NCBI GenBank assembly: GCA_910575725.1
Contig: CAJTFE010000004.1
Span: forward strand, 124,001 to 188,000
Source of the DNA: Clostridia bacterium
GTDB taxonomy: Bacteria > Bacillota > Clostridia > Lachnospirales > Lachnospiraceae
Reading direction: 5' to 3'
Length of the DNA stretch: 64,000 bases
A program made the position numbers and the translations under genes. Shown piece by piece: positions 17,267 to 26,275 of the stretch; the first letter of the stretch is position 1; the number at the start of each line of letters is the position of its first letter. The notes beneath the pieces were generated by a model. The model was not told the origin of the DNA. It did not search any database and saw only the letters and a list, made by a program, of their open reading frames with translations.

Positions 17267-18238
17267 CTATATTTTCCCCTGCTCGCGCAGTTTCTTAATG
17301 TTCCGATAGCCATCCAGGGTTACAACCAATACCAGAATCACTCCCACCACTATATTCTGAAGCTCGGGGCTCATCTTTAAAAGATTAAATGTATTCGTCA
17401 GCAATGACATAAATATAACTCCCAGTACGGCTCCTGCAGCCGATCCCTTGCCTCCGGCAAAGCTTCCTCCGCCAATCACACAAGCAATGAAGCAGGTCAT
17501 ATGAATCCCCTCGCCCATGTACTGCGTGGGCTTATGTACATATGCAGAGCGGAACACCGCCGCCAGGGAGGTCAGAACGCCCGTGGCTGCATATGCCAGG
17601 AATAAAATTCGCTTGTCATGGAAGCCGATCAGCTTTGCCGCCTCCTTGTTGCCTCCCACAAAGTAGAGACGCTTTCCCTGGGGAAAATATTTTAAAAACA
17701 TGCTGAACAGGACAATCAGCAGCAGCAATACCCAGGTCATCACATACATACCAGCGAATTCCCCGTCGCCCAGTATAATATAGGCATCGTCAAAGGCTTG
17801 AAGCGTCCGCACCTCATTCCACAAAAGCATGGCCGCGCCATAGCCCACATACTGCATACCCAGAGTGGCAATGAGGGCGTTGATACCCAGTATGGAGACC
17901 AGATATCCATTGATGCAGCCCATAACCAGCCCCACCGCCAATGTAAGCACAAGCACCACAGGCGTGGGAAGTCCCATCATGGTGAATTTTCCCGCTGCAA
18001 TCGCCGACAGCAGCATAATAGAGCCCACCGACATATCAAAGTATCCGCATATCAGCAGGAACATCATGCCAAATGCAATGATGGCCGTCGGTACAAAGCT
18101 TGCCTGCAGAGAGTGGAGGTTTCTGGGATCCCAGAATACATTGCTTCTTATGGTCAGTATCAGCACCATAACAATACACAGGACGGCCGCAATGGCTTCA
18201 TTCTTTTTCATCATTTTTTTCATATAATTCTGCCGCAT
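17267..18238 (-). CDS. CUT2-family sugar ABC transporter permease (second)
   Basis: 323 residues, about nine or ten hydrophobic segments. The segment GYFDMSVGSIMLLSA matches the conserved loop of ribose/xylose-type (RbsC/XylH) permeases. GGAGGGAGAG precedes ATG 18238. It is the last gene of the importer operon and pairs with the related permease just upstream, so the channel is probably a heterodimer. No transporter substrate can be named; the operon context points to a sugar or polyol. Confidence 0.9.
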   Translation of the reverse strand: MRQNYMKKMMKKNEAIAAVLCIVMVLILTIRSNVFWDPRNLHSLQASFVPTAIIAFGMMFLLICGYFDMSVGSIMLLSAIAAGKFTMMGLPTPVVLVLTLAVGLVMGCINGYLVSILGINALIATLGMQYVGYGAAMLLWNEVRTLQAFDDAYIILGDGEFAGMYVMTWVLLLLIVLFSMFLKYFPQGKRLYFVGGNKEAAKLIGFHDKRILFLAYAATGVLTSLAAVFRSAYVHKPTQYMGEGIHMTCFIACVIGGGSFAGGKGSAAGAVLGVIFMSLLTNTFNLLKMSPELQNIVVGVILVLVVTLDGYRNIKKLREQGKI

Positions 18239-18252
18239 ATCTCTCCCTCCCC

Positions 18253-19230
18253 TCAGACTTTCTTTGCACTGATTCGAATATCGATGATAATTGCCAGAAT
18301 CAGAATGATGCCCAAAACAATCTGCTGCACATAAGAATCAATGCGGTACGCCGTCATTCCGTTTCTGAGGATATAGATGAAGGCCAGCCCCAGCATGGAT
18401 TTTATCATGCTGCCCTTACCGCCGAAGATACTGGCGCCGCCGATTACGGCCGCCGTAATCATGGTCACCTCCAGATCGCTTCCCACCGTTACATTCGGCG
18501 CCTTCACCCTGCACGTCATCAGCGCTCCGCCGAAGGTAGACATCATGGCCGATACCATAAAGCAAACCATCTTTAGGCGATCCGCTTTGATTCCGTACAG
18601 AACCGTCGTGTCCATATTGTGGCCCACATAATACATCTGTTTAAAATACCTGGATTTTATCAAAAGGAACTCCAATATGACTGCCGTAATCAGCATCAGG
18701 ATAATGACCCAGGAAATTCCGCCTATCTTATTCATAACAAAGTTCCGGCTGTCTCTGGGAAGCTGCCTTCCTGTCATCTTTGTTATCATCATCCAGTTGT
18801 AGCCCTTCACGGCCAGCATCACACCGATGGTTACCATCATGGAATTCAAGCGGAATCTGGTAATCAAAAAGCCCGATACGAGTCCAATTACTCCCGCTAT
18901 CACCATAGCCAGCAGAATCGCCGGAGCCGCCTGCAGCTTATAGGTATTGCAGAAAATTCCCATCATCGTTCCGCCGAAGCAGAACATAGAACCTACCGAC
19001 ATATCCAGTTCACCCATAATGATCAAAAAGGTGAAGCCAATAATGGCAAAAAAGTCAACGGATACGTCAAAGAAGATCGAATGGATATTATTAAACCCTA
19101 AAAATGTGCTTCTTGTGGCAGACAAAAAGAGAAAGAGTGCTGCTGTTAAATAAATAATCGTCCAGCTTCCAAAATCAAATTTTCGTTTTTCCTGCTCATT
19201 CAGCCTGCGGCCTGTTGCCTCTGTACTCAT
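18253..19230 (-). CDS. CUT2-family sugar ABC transporter permease (first)
   Basis: 325 residues, multi-spanning. GELDMSVGSMFCFGGTMMG is the RbsC-type signature. The start overlaps the stop of the ATPase gene by one base (TGATG), so the two are translationally coupled. The sequence differs clearly from the second permease, indicating two distinct subunits rather than a recent duplication. Confidence 0.9.
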   Translation of the reverse strand: MSTEATGRRLNEQEKRKFDFGSWTIIYLTAALFLFLSATRSTFLGFNNIHSIFFDVSVDFFAIIGFTFLIIMGELDMSVGSMFCFGGTMMGIFCNTYKLQAAPAILLAMVIAGVIGLVSGFLITRFRLNSMMVTIGVMLAVKGYNWMMITKMTGRQLPRDSRNFVMNKIGGISWVIILMLITAVILEFLLIKSRYFKQMYYVGHNMDTTVLYGIKADRLKMVCFMVSAMMSTFGGALMTCRVKAPNVTVGSDLEVTMITAAVIGGASIFGGKGSMIKSMLGLAFIYILRNGMTAYRIDSYVQQIVLGIILILAIIIDIRISAKKV

Positions 19231-20765
19231 CAGCCCTCCGCTCCTTTCCCCGATGTGCCCATAGCCGCATAATGCATAATGGTCTGCTCGGTAAATTCAC
19301 TGCACTCCACCTGGCCTACGATGGAATTGTCACGCATAATCTTTATCCGGTCCGAAAGCCGCATCAGCTCCGGCAGCTCAGAGCTGAATACAATCACTCC
19401 CACGCCTTTCTTCGCAATTTCCAGAAGGAACTTATGAATCTCTTCCTTTGCTCCCACATCAATTCCCCTGGTAGGCTCGTTTACAATCAAAACCTCCGGC
19501 TCCGGCGCAAGACATGCCGACATCATCACCTTCTGCTGGTTGCCTCCGCTCAGCTTCCGGGGCTTGGTCGACAGTGAGGGAAGCGCTATCTCAAATTTCT
19601 TGATATATTCTGTAGAAATCCGCTTCAATTCCTTTGCATTGATAAAACCCAGAGCATTTGATACCTTTCCCAGCACAGGCAGAGACACGTTATCCGTAAC
19701 GGGCATATCCAAAAGAAGCCCAGCCGCCTTCCGATTGTTGTTCAAATACATAATATGCTGATCTACCATAGCCTTCGGGGTTACCTTGTTAAGCTTTTTC
19801 CCCTTCATGTAGATCTCTCCCGTATCCTTTCGCTCAAGGCCGTACATCATCCGGGACAGCTTGGTTACTCCAGAACCCTCCAGACCGAAGATTCCCAGAA
19901 TCTCTCCCTTATGGAGCTGCAGATCCGACGGATTTAATGCATGGGCTTTGGAAAGATTCTTTACTTCAAAAATGACTTCTCCATTGGAAATGACATCCTT
20001 GGGATCCTTCATAGAATACAGCGTCAGATCTCTTCCCACCATGTTGTTGATCAAATCGCCTTCTGTCAGGCTCTCGTCATTGTCCAGGGTAGTCACATAC
20101 TGTCCGTCGCGCATGATTGTAACCCGATCGGAAATCCGCATAATCTCTTTCAGCCGATGGGATATGTAGATAATGGTCATTCCCTGGGCTTTCAGACGCT
20201 CCAGAATCTCCATTAAACGATCGGCTTCCTCATCATTGAGGCCAGAGGTCGGCTCATCCAGAATGATTACCTTTGGAGCTACCACAATGCAGCGCATAAT
20301 CTCTATCATCTGCTGCCCCGCAAGGGTCACGCCGCCTAACTGCTCCTCAGGTTTTACGGTTTTCAGGCCAAAGCTCTCCAGCTGCTTTCCCGTTTCTTCA
20401 TAGAGCCTCCGATAATCGATTCTTCCGTTCTTTTTAAAATTATGGCTTGGATAGATATTCTCCGCCACCGTCATATTTTCAAATACGGCCAGCTCCTGAT
20501 GCACCATACGGATTCCCATTTCCTGGGCAGCGGATGGCGTGTAGGTTTTTACCTGCTCCCCATCCAGGGCAATGGTTCCGTCATCCGGAGTTTCCTCGCC
20601 CATAATAATTTTTACCAAGGTGCTTTTCCCCGCTCCGTTTTCACCTAAAATCGTATGGATCTCACCCTGCCTGATGGTAAAGGACACATCTGTCAAGGCT
20701 TTTACAACCCCATAGGATTTCGATATGTGATCAATCCTTAAATACTCCAAATTCTGTTCTGACAT
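19230..20765 (-). CDS. CUT2-family sugar ABC transporter ATP-binding protein, double domain
   Basis: 511 residues with two ABC domains. The first has Walker A GENGAGKST, and the Walker B region VIILDEPTSGL. The second has a degenerate Walker A (GLEGSGVTK lacks the normal lysine-serine/threonine), signature LSGGNQQKV and VNEPTRGIDVG, exactly as in RbsA/XylG. It powers import by the two downstream permeases. ATG 20765 begins the usual N-terminus; a longer TTG-initiated form from 20801 is less likely. Confidence 0.92.
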   Translation of the reverse strand: MSEQNLEYLRIDHISKSYGVVKALTDVSFTIRQGEIHTILGENGAGKSTLVKIIMGEETPDDGTIALDGEQVKTYTPSAAQEMGIRMVHQELAVFENMTVAENIYPSHNFKKNGRIDYRRLYEETGKQLESFGLKTVKPEEQLGGVTLAGQQMIEIMRCIVVAPKVIILDEPTSGLNDEEADRLMEILERLKAQGMTIIYISHRLKEIMRISDRVTIMRDGQYVTTLDNDESLTEGDLINNMVGRDLTLYSMKDPKDVISNGEVIFEVKNLSKAHALNPSDLQLHKGEILGIFGLEGSGVTKLSRMMYGLERKDTGEIYMKGKKLNKVTPKAMVDQHIMYLNNNRKAAGLLLDMPVTDNVSLPVLGKVSNALGFINAKELKRISTEYIKKFEIALPSLSTKPRKLSGGNQQKVMMSACLAPEPEVLIVNEPTRGIDVGAKEEIHKFLLEIAKKGVGVIVFSSELPELMRLSDRIKIMRDNSIVGQVECSEFTEQTIMHYAAMGTSGKGAEG

Positions 20766-20871
20766 CCCATATACCCCATTCTTAAAAAGGGGCTGCTGCA
20801 AAGAATCGCCTTCTTCGCAGCATCCCTTTCTTCCTTTTTTACGTTCGCCTGCTTCTAATCTGGCGCCTTAA

Positions 20872-21948
20872 TTATCCCTCGTAATTGTCCGCACCATACT
20901 CACCCAAAGCATCATGGTAGAAATTCTCTACATTATCCTTTGTGATTACAACATTTCCGGTATAGATGGTCAAGGGCCATACGCTGATTGCGGAAGCCTC
21001 ATTGTCGCTGCTGACCGGCACGTCCAGGAAACCATAATCTGTCGCATTTACCAAGAGCGCAACTGCCATATCAGTCATGGCTGCCGTTCTGTTTGTCAGA
21101 GAAGCATGAATATATCCGTCCTGGATATAATCCAGCATAGCGTCTTCGCGGTCTGCACAGATAACCGTGATGCTTCCCGGCTCCATGCCAAGCTCTTCCA
21201 TCGCGCCTGCGATTCCGCCGCCGCATGCAGAGTCAAGGCCGACAAAGGCGTCAACGTCCGGATTTGCACTCAAAAGATCCTTTGCTGCCTGCAGAGATGT
21301 TGCTGCGTCACATTCTCCGTCCTGATCTCCAACGATCTCCCAGTCTGTGTCAGCCAGCACTTCCTTCAATCCTTCATATTTCTGATCGATGTTTGTGGAG
21401 CCCCAGTTGCCGATTACCAGGAGCTTGCCGGAATTGCCGGCTGCCTTAATCAGCTCTTGTGCCGTCTCACGGCCTGCGTCCACATTGTCAAGACCGATGT
21501 AAAGGTCTCCGAATTCTCCGCTCTCTGCCTCTACTACAATGATGGGAATTCCTGCTTCCTGAGCCTTCAAAATTCCGGGATTCATAGCTGCGTCCCAAGC
21601 TGCTGTAATGATGCCGTCCGGATTATTCGGGATTACCTGCTCAAGGGCTGCGCATGCAGTATCGGAATCCCAGTCATTTGCTCCCTGGGCTATGATCTTT
21701 ACATTATACTTTTCAGCTGCATACTGCAAACCCTTAATCATATCAATGCTGTAGGGCTGGCCAAGGCCGGGAGCCACATAGTAAAATGTCTTTTGCCCAC
21801 CTGTGCTCTCGCTTCCTGTCTCTGTCCCTTCCTCTTCCGCTGCTTCCGCCGGCGCCGCGGGAGCTTCGGAAGATCCGCTGCTGCATCCTGTCAGCATTGC
21901 TGCTGTCATCACCGTGCTGAGTAATACTCCCAATAACCTTTTTTTCAT
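20872..21948 (-). CDS. Sugar ABC transporter substrate-binding lipoprotein
   Basis: 358 residues. A lipoprotein signal peptide ends at the lipobox LTGC (lipidated Cys22), followed by a Ser/Ala/Glu-rich linker. The mature part is a type-1 periplasmic-binding fold of the ribose/AI-2 group (for example PDGIITAAWDAAMN and VFVGLDSACGGGIA-like segments). AAGGAGG precedes ATG 21948; the longer in-frame start at 21978 lacks a site. It captures the ligand outside the cell and feeds the ATPase/permease genes that follow. Ligand not predictable by eye. Confidence 0.9.
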   Translation of the reverse strand: MKKRLLGVLLSTVMTAAMLTGCSSGSSEAPAAPAEAAEEEGTETGSESTGGQKTFYYVAPGLGQPYSIDMIKGLQYAAEKYNVKIIAQGANDWDSDTACAALEQVIPNNPDGIITAAWDAAMNPGILKAQEAGIPIIVVEAESGEFGDLYIGLDNVDAGRETAQELIKAAGNSGKLLVIGNWGSTNIDQKYEGLKEVLADTDWEIVGDQDGECDAATSLQAAKDLLSANPDVDAFVGLDSACGGGIAGAMEELGMEPGSITVICADREDAMLDYIQDGYIHASLTNRTAAMTDMAVALLVNATDYGFLDVPVSSDNEASAISVWPLTIYTGNVVITKDNVENFYHDALGEYGADNYEG

Positions 21949-21981
21949 TGTCTTTTCCTCCTTTATTATAACAATCATTTG

Positions 21982-22917
21982 TTATCCTTTTGCAATGGCG
22001 CTAAGTCTCTCAAGCACGTCACCTTCAATGGATACATGGAACACTTCGGAAACCACCTGGGTCCAGCCGTGGATAAAATAAGTCCATCCATCCTCAATGA
22101 AAAGGTTTTTCTCTTCCTTCTGTGCCTCTGCCTGATCCTTGAAGAGCAGATCGCCCCGGTAATTGATCTCCCACACCAGGCTGTCCTTCGGAAAACTGCA
22201 CTCATTCGTAAGGGGGCTTCCCGGGCCGTCCTTTCCCAGTCCCGTGGCGTTCACCACCAGGGAGTGTGGGGGAAGGGATGCCAATACGGCATCGTTCTCT
22301 TCAGGCATCGGGTTATGTACAAATTCAAACTCTACGTTTTTGTTCCGCCCTTCCAGTATTCTTCTGGCCTCCTGAAGCCTTGGCAGACTGCGGTTGGCTA
22401 TGACGATCTTTTTGGGAACATTCTCTTGAAAGCGTTCCTGGGTAAAGTACACCGACATGGCCAGGGTTGCTCCGCCCGCTCCTAAGAGAAGCACTTCCCC
22501 GCCGTGCTCCTTCCAGTAATTCTCCGGAACAAAGGCCTCCAGCGCCAATCCGCTGGAAATCGGATCCTTTGCATGTGCCCGGTACCGGCCGTCCTTCTTG
22601 GAAATGCAGGAAATCTCCCCCAGCTCTCCGGCAAAGGGGTCAATGTAATCGAAGAGATCCTTGCAGCTATTGTACAAATCAATCTTATGGGTCGTCACCA
22701 GCGCTCCCAGGGATAAAGGATCCTCTTTGATAAATGCCACTGCCTGCCGGTAGTCTTGCGGATCAGAATGAGGCTTGAAATCAATTCCCTTGATTACCGC
22801 ATCCTTCAGTCCCAATGCCTCCGCCCATCTGGGAAACACCTTCATAATGGAAGAGCTCCCTGTCGTTACACCGATGAAATAAATGGTTGGTTTTGTCGCT
22901 TTTTCATAGTTTAACAT
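21982..22917 (-). CDS. Divergent shikimate/quinate dehydrogenase-like oxidoreductase
   Basis: 311 residues. AroE-fold: the catalytic lysine survives in LVTTHK and the aspartate in KDPISSG, with the nucleotide-binding LLGAGGATLAMS and VVNATGLG. The shikimate-binding N-terminal motif is changed to GVTTGSSSIMK and the asparagine-threonine before the aspartate is lost, so biosynthetic AroE activity is doubtful. It heads a sugar-importer operon, 34 bp before the binding-protein start, and likely oxidises the imported compound or a derivative. ATG 22917 is preferred over 22926 because AAGGA is well spaced from it. Confidence 0.75.
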   Translation of the reverse strand: MLNYEKATKPTIYFIGVTTGSSSIMKVFPRWAEALGLKDAVIKGIDFKPHSDPQDYRQAVAFIKEDPLSLGALVTTHKIDLYNSCKDLFDYIDPFAGELGEISCISKKDGRYRAHAKDPISSGLALEAFVPENYWKEHGGEVLLLGAGGATLAMSVYFTQERFQENVPKKIVIANRSLPRLQEARRILEGRNKNVEFEFVHNPMPEENDAVLASLPPHSLVVNATGLGKDGPGSPLTNECSFPKDSLVWEINYRGDLLFKDQAEAQKEEKNLFIEDGWTYFIHGWTQVVSEVFHVSIEGDVLERLSAIAKG

Positions 22918-22963
22918 TGTTCTCATTCCTTGTAATGTTTTTACGTACCTTTGTCATAACATA

Positions 22964-22992
22964 ATGATATTGCATCTTTGTGGAATTGTCAA
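22964..22992 (-). promoter_or_regulatory. Promoter of the AroE-like/ABC importer operon
   Basis: In the minus sense a perfect TTGACA and TATCAT are 17 bp apart, about 47 bp before the ATG. The -10 region ATATCATTATG contains the TATCA half-site also found in the GntR promoter operator. Confidence 0.7.
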
Positions 22993-23110
22993 GATCCATT
23001 TTCATTTTCTCTGTTAAAATGTTTTTACAATGTCAATTTGGAATATAAACTATCAATCCCACGGCTTTAAACCCTGCTATTGCCAAAATCAGATGCCCAA
23101 ACATAACAAT

Positions 23111-23153
23111 ACCCTCAGTGGACAAGGGCACACCCGCCTTATCCACTGAGGGT
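23111..23153. repeat. Hairpin repeat R3, copy 2
   Basis: ACCCTCAGTGGACAAGG pairs with its complement at 23137-23153 with a single mismatch. It shares the CTCAGTG-ACAAGGG arm and the CGCC loop with 4873-4912. It lies 26 bp after the stop of the aminotransferase gene but has no clear T-run on either strand. Confidence 0.7.
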
Positions 23154-23178
23154 ACTAATTTCCTTACACATTTACTCT

Positions 23179-24372
23179 CTATGACACTGCAGCGCTATAT
23201 TCCTCCATCAGCTTCCCAAAAGCCGGCATAGCGTCCACAATCGTCTTTTGCGCCACGCAGTAGGCAATCCGCACATACCCCGGGCATCCGAAATCATCAC
23301 TGGGGACTAACAGCAGGTCATACTTTTTGGCTCTCTCGCAGAAGGCATCTGCATCCTCCTCCAATGCTTTAACAAAGAGATAGAAAGCTCCCTGGGGCGG
23401 AACGCAGGTATAGCCGAGGTTTGTGAGGCCCTTCAAGAGCAGATCACGGTTACTCTTATATGCCTCAATATCGCCCGTGTCCTCCACGCATCTTGCCGCC
23501 ACCTGCTGAAACAAGGAAGGTGCACAGACAAAACCCAGCACGCGGGCTGCTCCTGCGATTGCCGGGGATACCTTTTTATAATCCGCCAGACGATCCGGGA
23601 TTACAATGTAGCCGATCCGCTCTCCCGGCAGCGAAAGAGACTTGCTGTAGGAGTAGCAGACCAGGGTATTGTCATAATATTTGGTAAGATAAGGCACCGT
23701 CACGCCGTCATACACAATCTCACGGTAGGGCTCGTCCGAAATAAGGTAAATAGGAGCGCCATACTCCTGTGTCTTTCTCTTTAAAAGCTCCGTAAGTCCT
23801 GTTAATGCTTCCTTTGTATAAACAACACCGGAAGGATTGTTGGGCGAATTCACAATCACACCCTTTGTCTTAGATGAAATGGCTTTTTCCAGCTCCTCCA
23901 AATCTATCTGAAAATCCGGCAGATGGGGCGGCACGACCTTAAGAACAGCTCCAATCCCCTCCACCCAGCAGCGGTACTCCGGGAAAAAGGGCGCAAAGGT
24001 TATGAACTCATCTCCGGGATTCCCAAGGGCCTTGATACAGATATTAAGAGAGGCAGCCGCCCCACAGGTCATAAAGATATTTTCCGCCCGGAAGCTTTCC
24101 GCAAACCGCCGGTTCAGAGATTCCGCTATGGTTTTCCGGACACCCGCATCCCCCGGCGCTGGGGAGTATGCATGAACCTCCTCCGAAGGACGCTCCATAA
24201 GCTCCAGAATCGCCTTTTTTACAGATTCCGGCGCAGGAATGCTGGGATTCCCTAAGCTGAAATCATAAACCTTATCAGCGCCTATCTCAGCCTTGCGCTT
24301 CAGTCCAAAAGAAAAAATCTCACGTATAATAGAGCTCCTGCTTCCAAGCTCATAGCATTCTTCTGATATCAT
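23179..24372 (-). CDS. Pyridoxal-phosphate aminotransferase, class I/II
   Basis: 397 residues. Fold-type I aminotransferase: FSLGNPSIPAPE at the N-terminus, NSPNNPSGVVY, and the PLP lysine in YSYSKSLSLPGERIGY, with a conserved C-terminal arginine in YVRIAYC. Probably converts an amino acid such as aspartate with 2-oxoglutarate. It stands alone, between a hairpin repeat and the terminator of the ribosomal operon. The amino-acid specificity cannot be decided here. Confidence 0.88.
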   Translation of the reverse strand: MISEECYELGSRSSIIREIFSFGLKRKAEIGADKVYDFSLGNPSIPAPESVKKAILELMERPSEEVHAYSPAPGDAGVRKTIAESLNRRFAESFRAENIFMTCGAAASLNICIKALGNPGDEFITFAPFFPEYRCWVEGIGAVLKVVPPHLPDFQIDLEELEKAISSKTKGVIVNSPNNPSGVVYTKEALTGLTELLKRKTQEYGAPIYLISDEPYREIVYDGVTVPYLTKYYDNTLVCYSYSKSLSLPGERIGYIVIPDRLADYKKVSPAIAGAARVLGFVCAPSLFQQVAARCVEDTGDIEAYKSNRDLLLKGLTNLGYTCVPPQGAFYLFVKALEEDADAFCERAKKYDLLLVPSDDFGCPGYVRIAYCVAQKTIVDAMPAFGKLMEEYSAAVS

Positions 24373-24523
24373 ACTGCTGCTTCCTTTCTGTTGTTGTCCA
24401 TATTTTACAATATTTTACTTCTAAAAACTCAAATCTGCTGCAAAATTATTTTTTTCCATTTTACTATTTACCTCGCTAAAGTGCAAGAACGTTTTTTAAA
24501 AGGGGGGGCCGCCAGGCGCAGCT

Positions 24524-24560
24524 AAAAAAACCTGCCCGGCATACATACCGGACAGGTTTT
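24524..24560 (-). terminator. Terminator of the alpha ribosomal operon
   Basis: AACCTG-CCGG arms around a short loop (24529-24558), followed on the minus strand by seven T residues, 23 bp past the rplQ stop. Confidence 0.9.
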
Positions 24561-24582
24561 CTAAAAATTCTTATTCTGCTTT

Positions 24583-25119
24583 TTATACAAGCTCCAATAC
24601 TACTTCCATAGCAGCGTCGCCTTTACGCTGGCCAATCTTTATGATTCTTGTATAACCACCGTTACGGTTTACATACTTAGGCGCAATCTCATCAAATAAT
24701 TTTGCCGGCATGTCAATCTGCTTGGTGTTTCTCTTTCTTCCTGCGGCCTTCTCCGGAACCTCTTTTACCGGATAAAGAACCTTCAGCATCTGGCGTCTTG
24801 CATGAAGTCTGGAAGGCTGATCCTTTTTGATGGTCTTCTCTACCTCGTCAAATACAGTAACCTTCTTGCCGTCTACGACTTCCTTCACACGCTTGCCGTC
24901 CTTGTCCTTGCGGGGAACCTTGGCGGTTACGGTTACGGTCTCGTAGTTATCTTTTTCCTTTACTGCAAGTGCAATCAGACCCTCGGCAATCTTGCGTACC
25001 TCTTTCGCCTTTGCCTCGGTGGTAACGATTCTTCCATGCTGCAGAAGTGCTGTTACCTGGTTTCTCAGTAATGCCTTTCTCTGGCTGGAAGTTCTGCTGA
25101 GTTTTCTATACTTTGCCAT
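24583..25119 (-). CDS. rplQ: 50S ribosomal protein L17 (extended form)
   Basis: 178 residues against about 115-125 in most bacteria. N-terminal YRKLSRTSSQRKALLRNQ and C-terminal GGYTRIIKIGQRKGDAA are standard L17. Between them, from about residue 57 to 115, lies a lysine/valine-rich insertion containing two short repeated-looking strands (VPRKDKDGKRVKEVV). Last gene of the operon, separated from rpoA by 136 bp with three hairpins. Confidence 0.97.
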   Translation of the reverse strand: MAKYRKLSRTSSQRKALLRNQVTALLQHGRIVTTEAKAKEVRKIAEGLIALAVKEKDNYETVTVTAKVPRKDKDGKRVKEVVDGKKVTVFDEVEKTIKKDQPSRLHARRQMLKVLYPVKEVPEKAAGRKRNTKQIDMPAKLFDEIAPKYVNRNGGYTRIIKIGQRKGDAAMEVVLELV

Positions 25120-25198
25120 TTTTACATTTCCTCCATTCGTGGAACCACATCTCCATGCTTCTTCGGTCTTACTGGAGAGGGCTGTATTCCATTACTCG

Positions 25199-25270
25199 CC
25201 GCTTGAAAACAGCGGAACCTTCTCGAAACAAGTTCGAGAAGTATCACCCAAGCGACTATTCGTCGCTTGG
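25199..25270 (-). promoter_or_regulatory. Three tandem hairpins between rpoA and rplQ
   Basis: Stems at 25199-25215 (CCGCT/AGCGG), 25219-25241 (CTTCTCGAA/TTCGAGAAG) and 25248-25270 (CCAAGCGAC/GTCGCTTGG), all perfect. The last overlaps the rpoA stop. None is followed by a T-run. They could be processing or stabilising elements or a regulatory site for L17; the role is inferred. Confidence 0.55.
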
Positions 25271-26215
25271 ATTTAGCTGTAGTCCAAGCTCTTTCAGCTT
25301 TGCAAGAACCTCTTCCAAGGACTTGCGGCCCAGGTTGCGGACCTTCATCATATCCTCGGAGGTGCGGTTGCAAAGCTCTTCTACGGTATTGATGCCTGCT
25401 CTCTTGAGACAGTTGAAGGAACGAACGGAAAGCTCCAGCTCGTCAATGCTCATCTCAAGAACCTTTTCCTTTTCGTTGTCCTCTTTCTCCACCATGATCT
25501 CTGCGGTCTTGGCATTCTCGGACAAGTCAATAAACAGGCTTAAATGCTCGCTTAAAACCTTTGCTGCCAGGCTGACTGCCTCGTCGGGCACTAAGGTGCC
25601 ATTGGTGTAAACATCCAGAGTCAGCTTGTCAAAGTCGGTAACCTGGCCTACACGGGTATCCTGAACGGTCATATTGACACGCTCTACGGGAGTATAGATA
25701 GAATCAATCGCAATCACTCCAATGGGAAGATCCGGATTTTTATTCTTCTCTGCGCTCACATAACCTCTGCCTTTTGTAATGGTAAGCTCCATATACAATT
25801 TGCTGTCCGCACCGCCGTTCAAATGGGCGATCACCAGGTCGGGATTCAGAATTTCAATATCGGGATCTGCTTGAATGTCAGCTGCTGTCACAATACCCTC
25901 GCCGTCGAATTCAACGTAGGCGATCTTTGCTTCGCTGGACTCGCTTGTGTTACGGATAGCCAGATTCTTAATGTTCATAATGATTTCAGTCACATCCTCC
26001 TTCACTCCCGGAATGGAACTGAACTCATGGAGAACACCTTCGATCTTTACCTGGCTCACTGCTGCGCCCGGCAGAGAAGAAAGCATAATTCTTCTCAGCG
26101 AATTGCCAAGTGTCGTACCATAACCTCTCTCAAGCGGCTCAACTACAAATTTCCCATACTTTTTGTCATTTGAAATCTCTGCAATCTCAATTTTCGGTTT
26201 GTTAAAATCGAACAC
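25256..26215 (-). CDS. rpoA: DNA-directed RNA polymerase alpha subunit
   Basis: 319 residues. The N-terminal assembly domain has [21 protein letters not shown] split over residues 27-47, and the C-terminal domain (from about 250) has [16 protein letters not shown] and [11 protein letters not shown], the DNA- and activator-binding helices. Normal length. Lies between rpsD and rplQ as in other Firmicutes. Confidence 0.98.
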   Translation of the reverse strand: MFDFNKPKIEIAEISNDKKYGKFVVEPLERGYGTTLGNSLRRIMLSSLPGAAVSQVKIEGVLHEFSSIPGVKEDVTEIIMNIKNLAIRNTSESSEAKIAYVEFDGEGIVTAADIQADPDIEILNPDLVIAHLNGGADSKLYMELTITKGRGYVSAEKNKNPDLPIGVIAIDSIYTPVERVNMTVQDTRVGQVTDFDKLTLDVYTNGTLVPDEAVSLAAKVLSEHLSLFIDLSENAKTAEIMVEKEDNEKEKVLEMSIDELELSVRSFNCLKRAGINTVEELCNRTSEDMMKVRNLGRKSLEEVLAKLKELGLQLNPSDE

Positions 26216-26275
26216 TAAAAGGCCCCTCCTTCATATTTTAGTTGGGTGGCGTTATGCTACGTGTTATACTCCTGA

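Noticed and set aside
23111..23153. R3 hairpin as intrinsic terminator of the aminotransferase gene
   Set aside because: Stem is strong but no T-run follows on either strand, and a close relative lies upstream of a gene at 4873.
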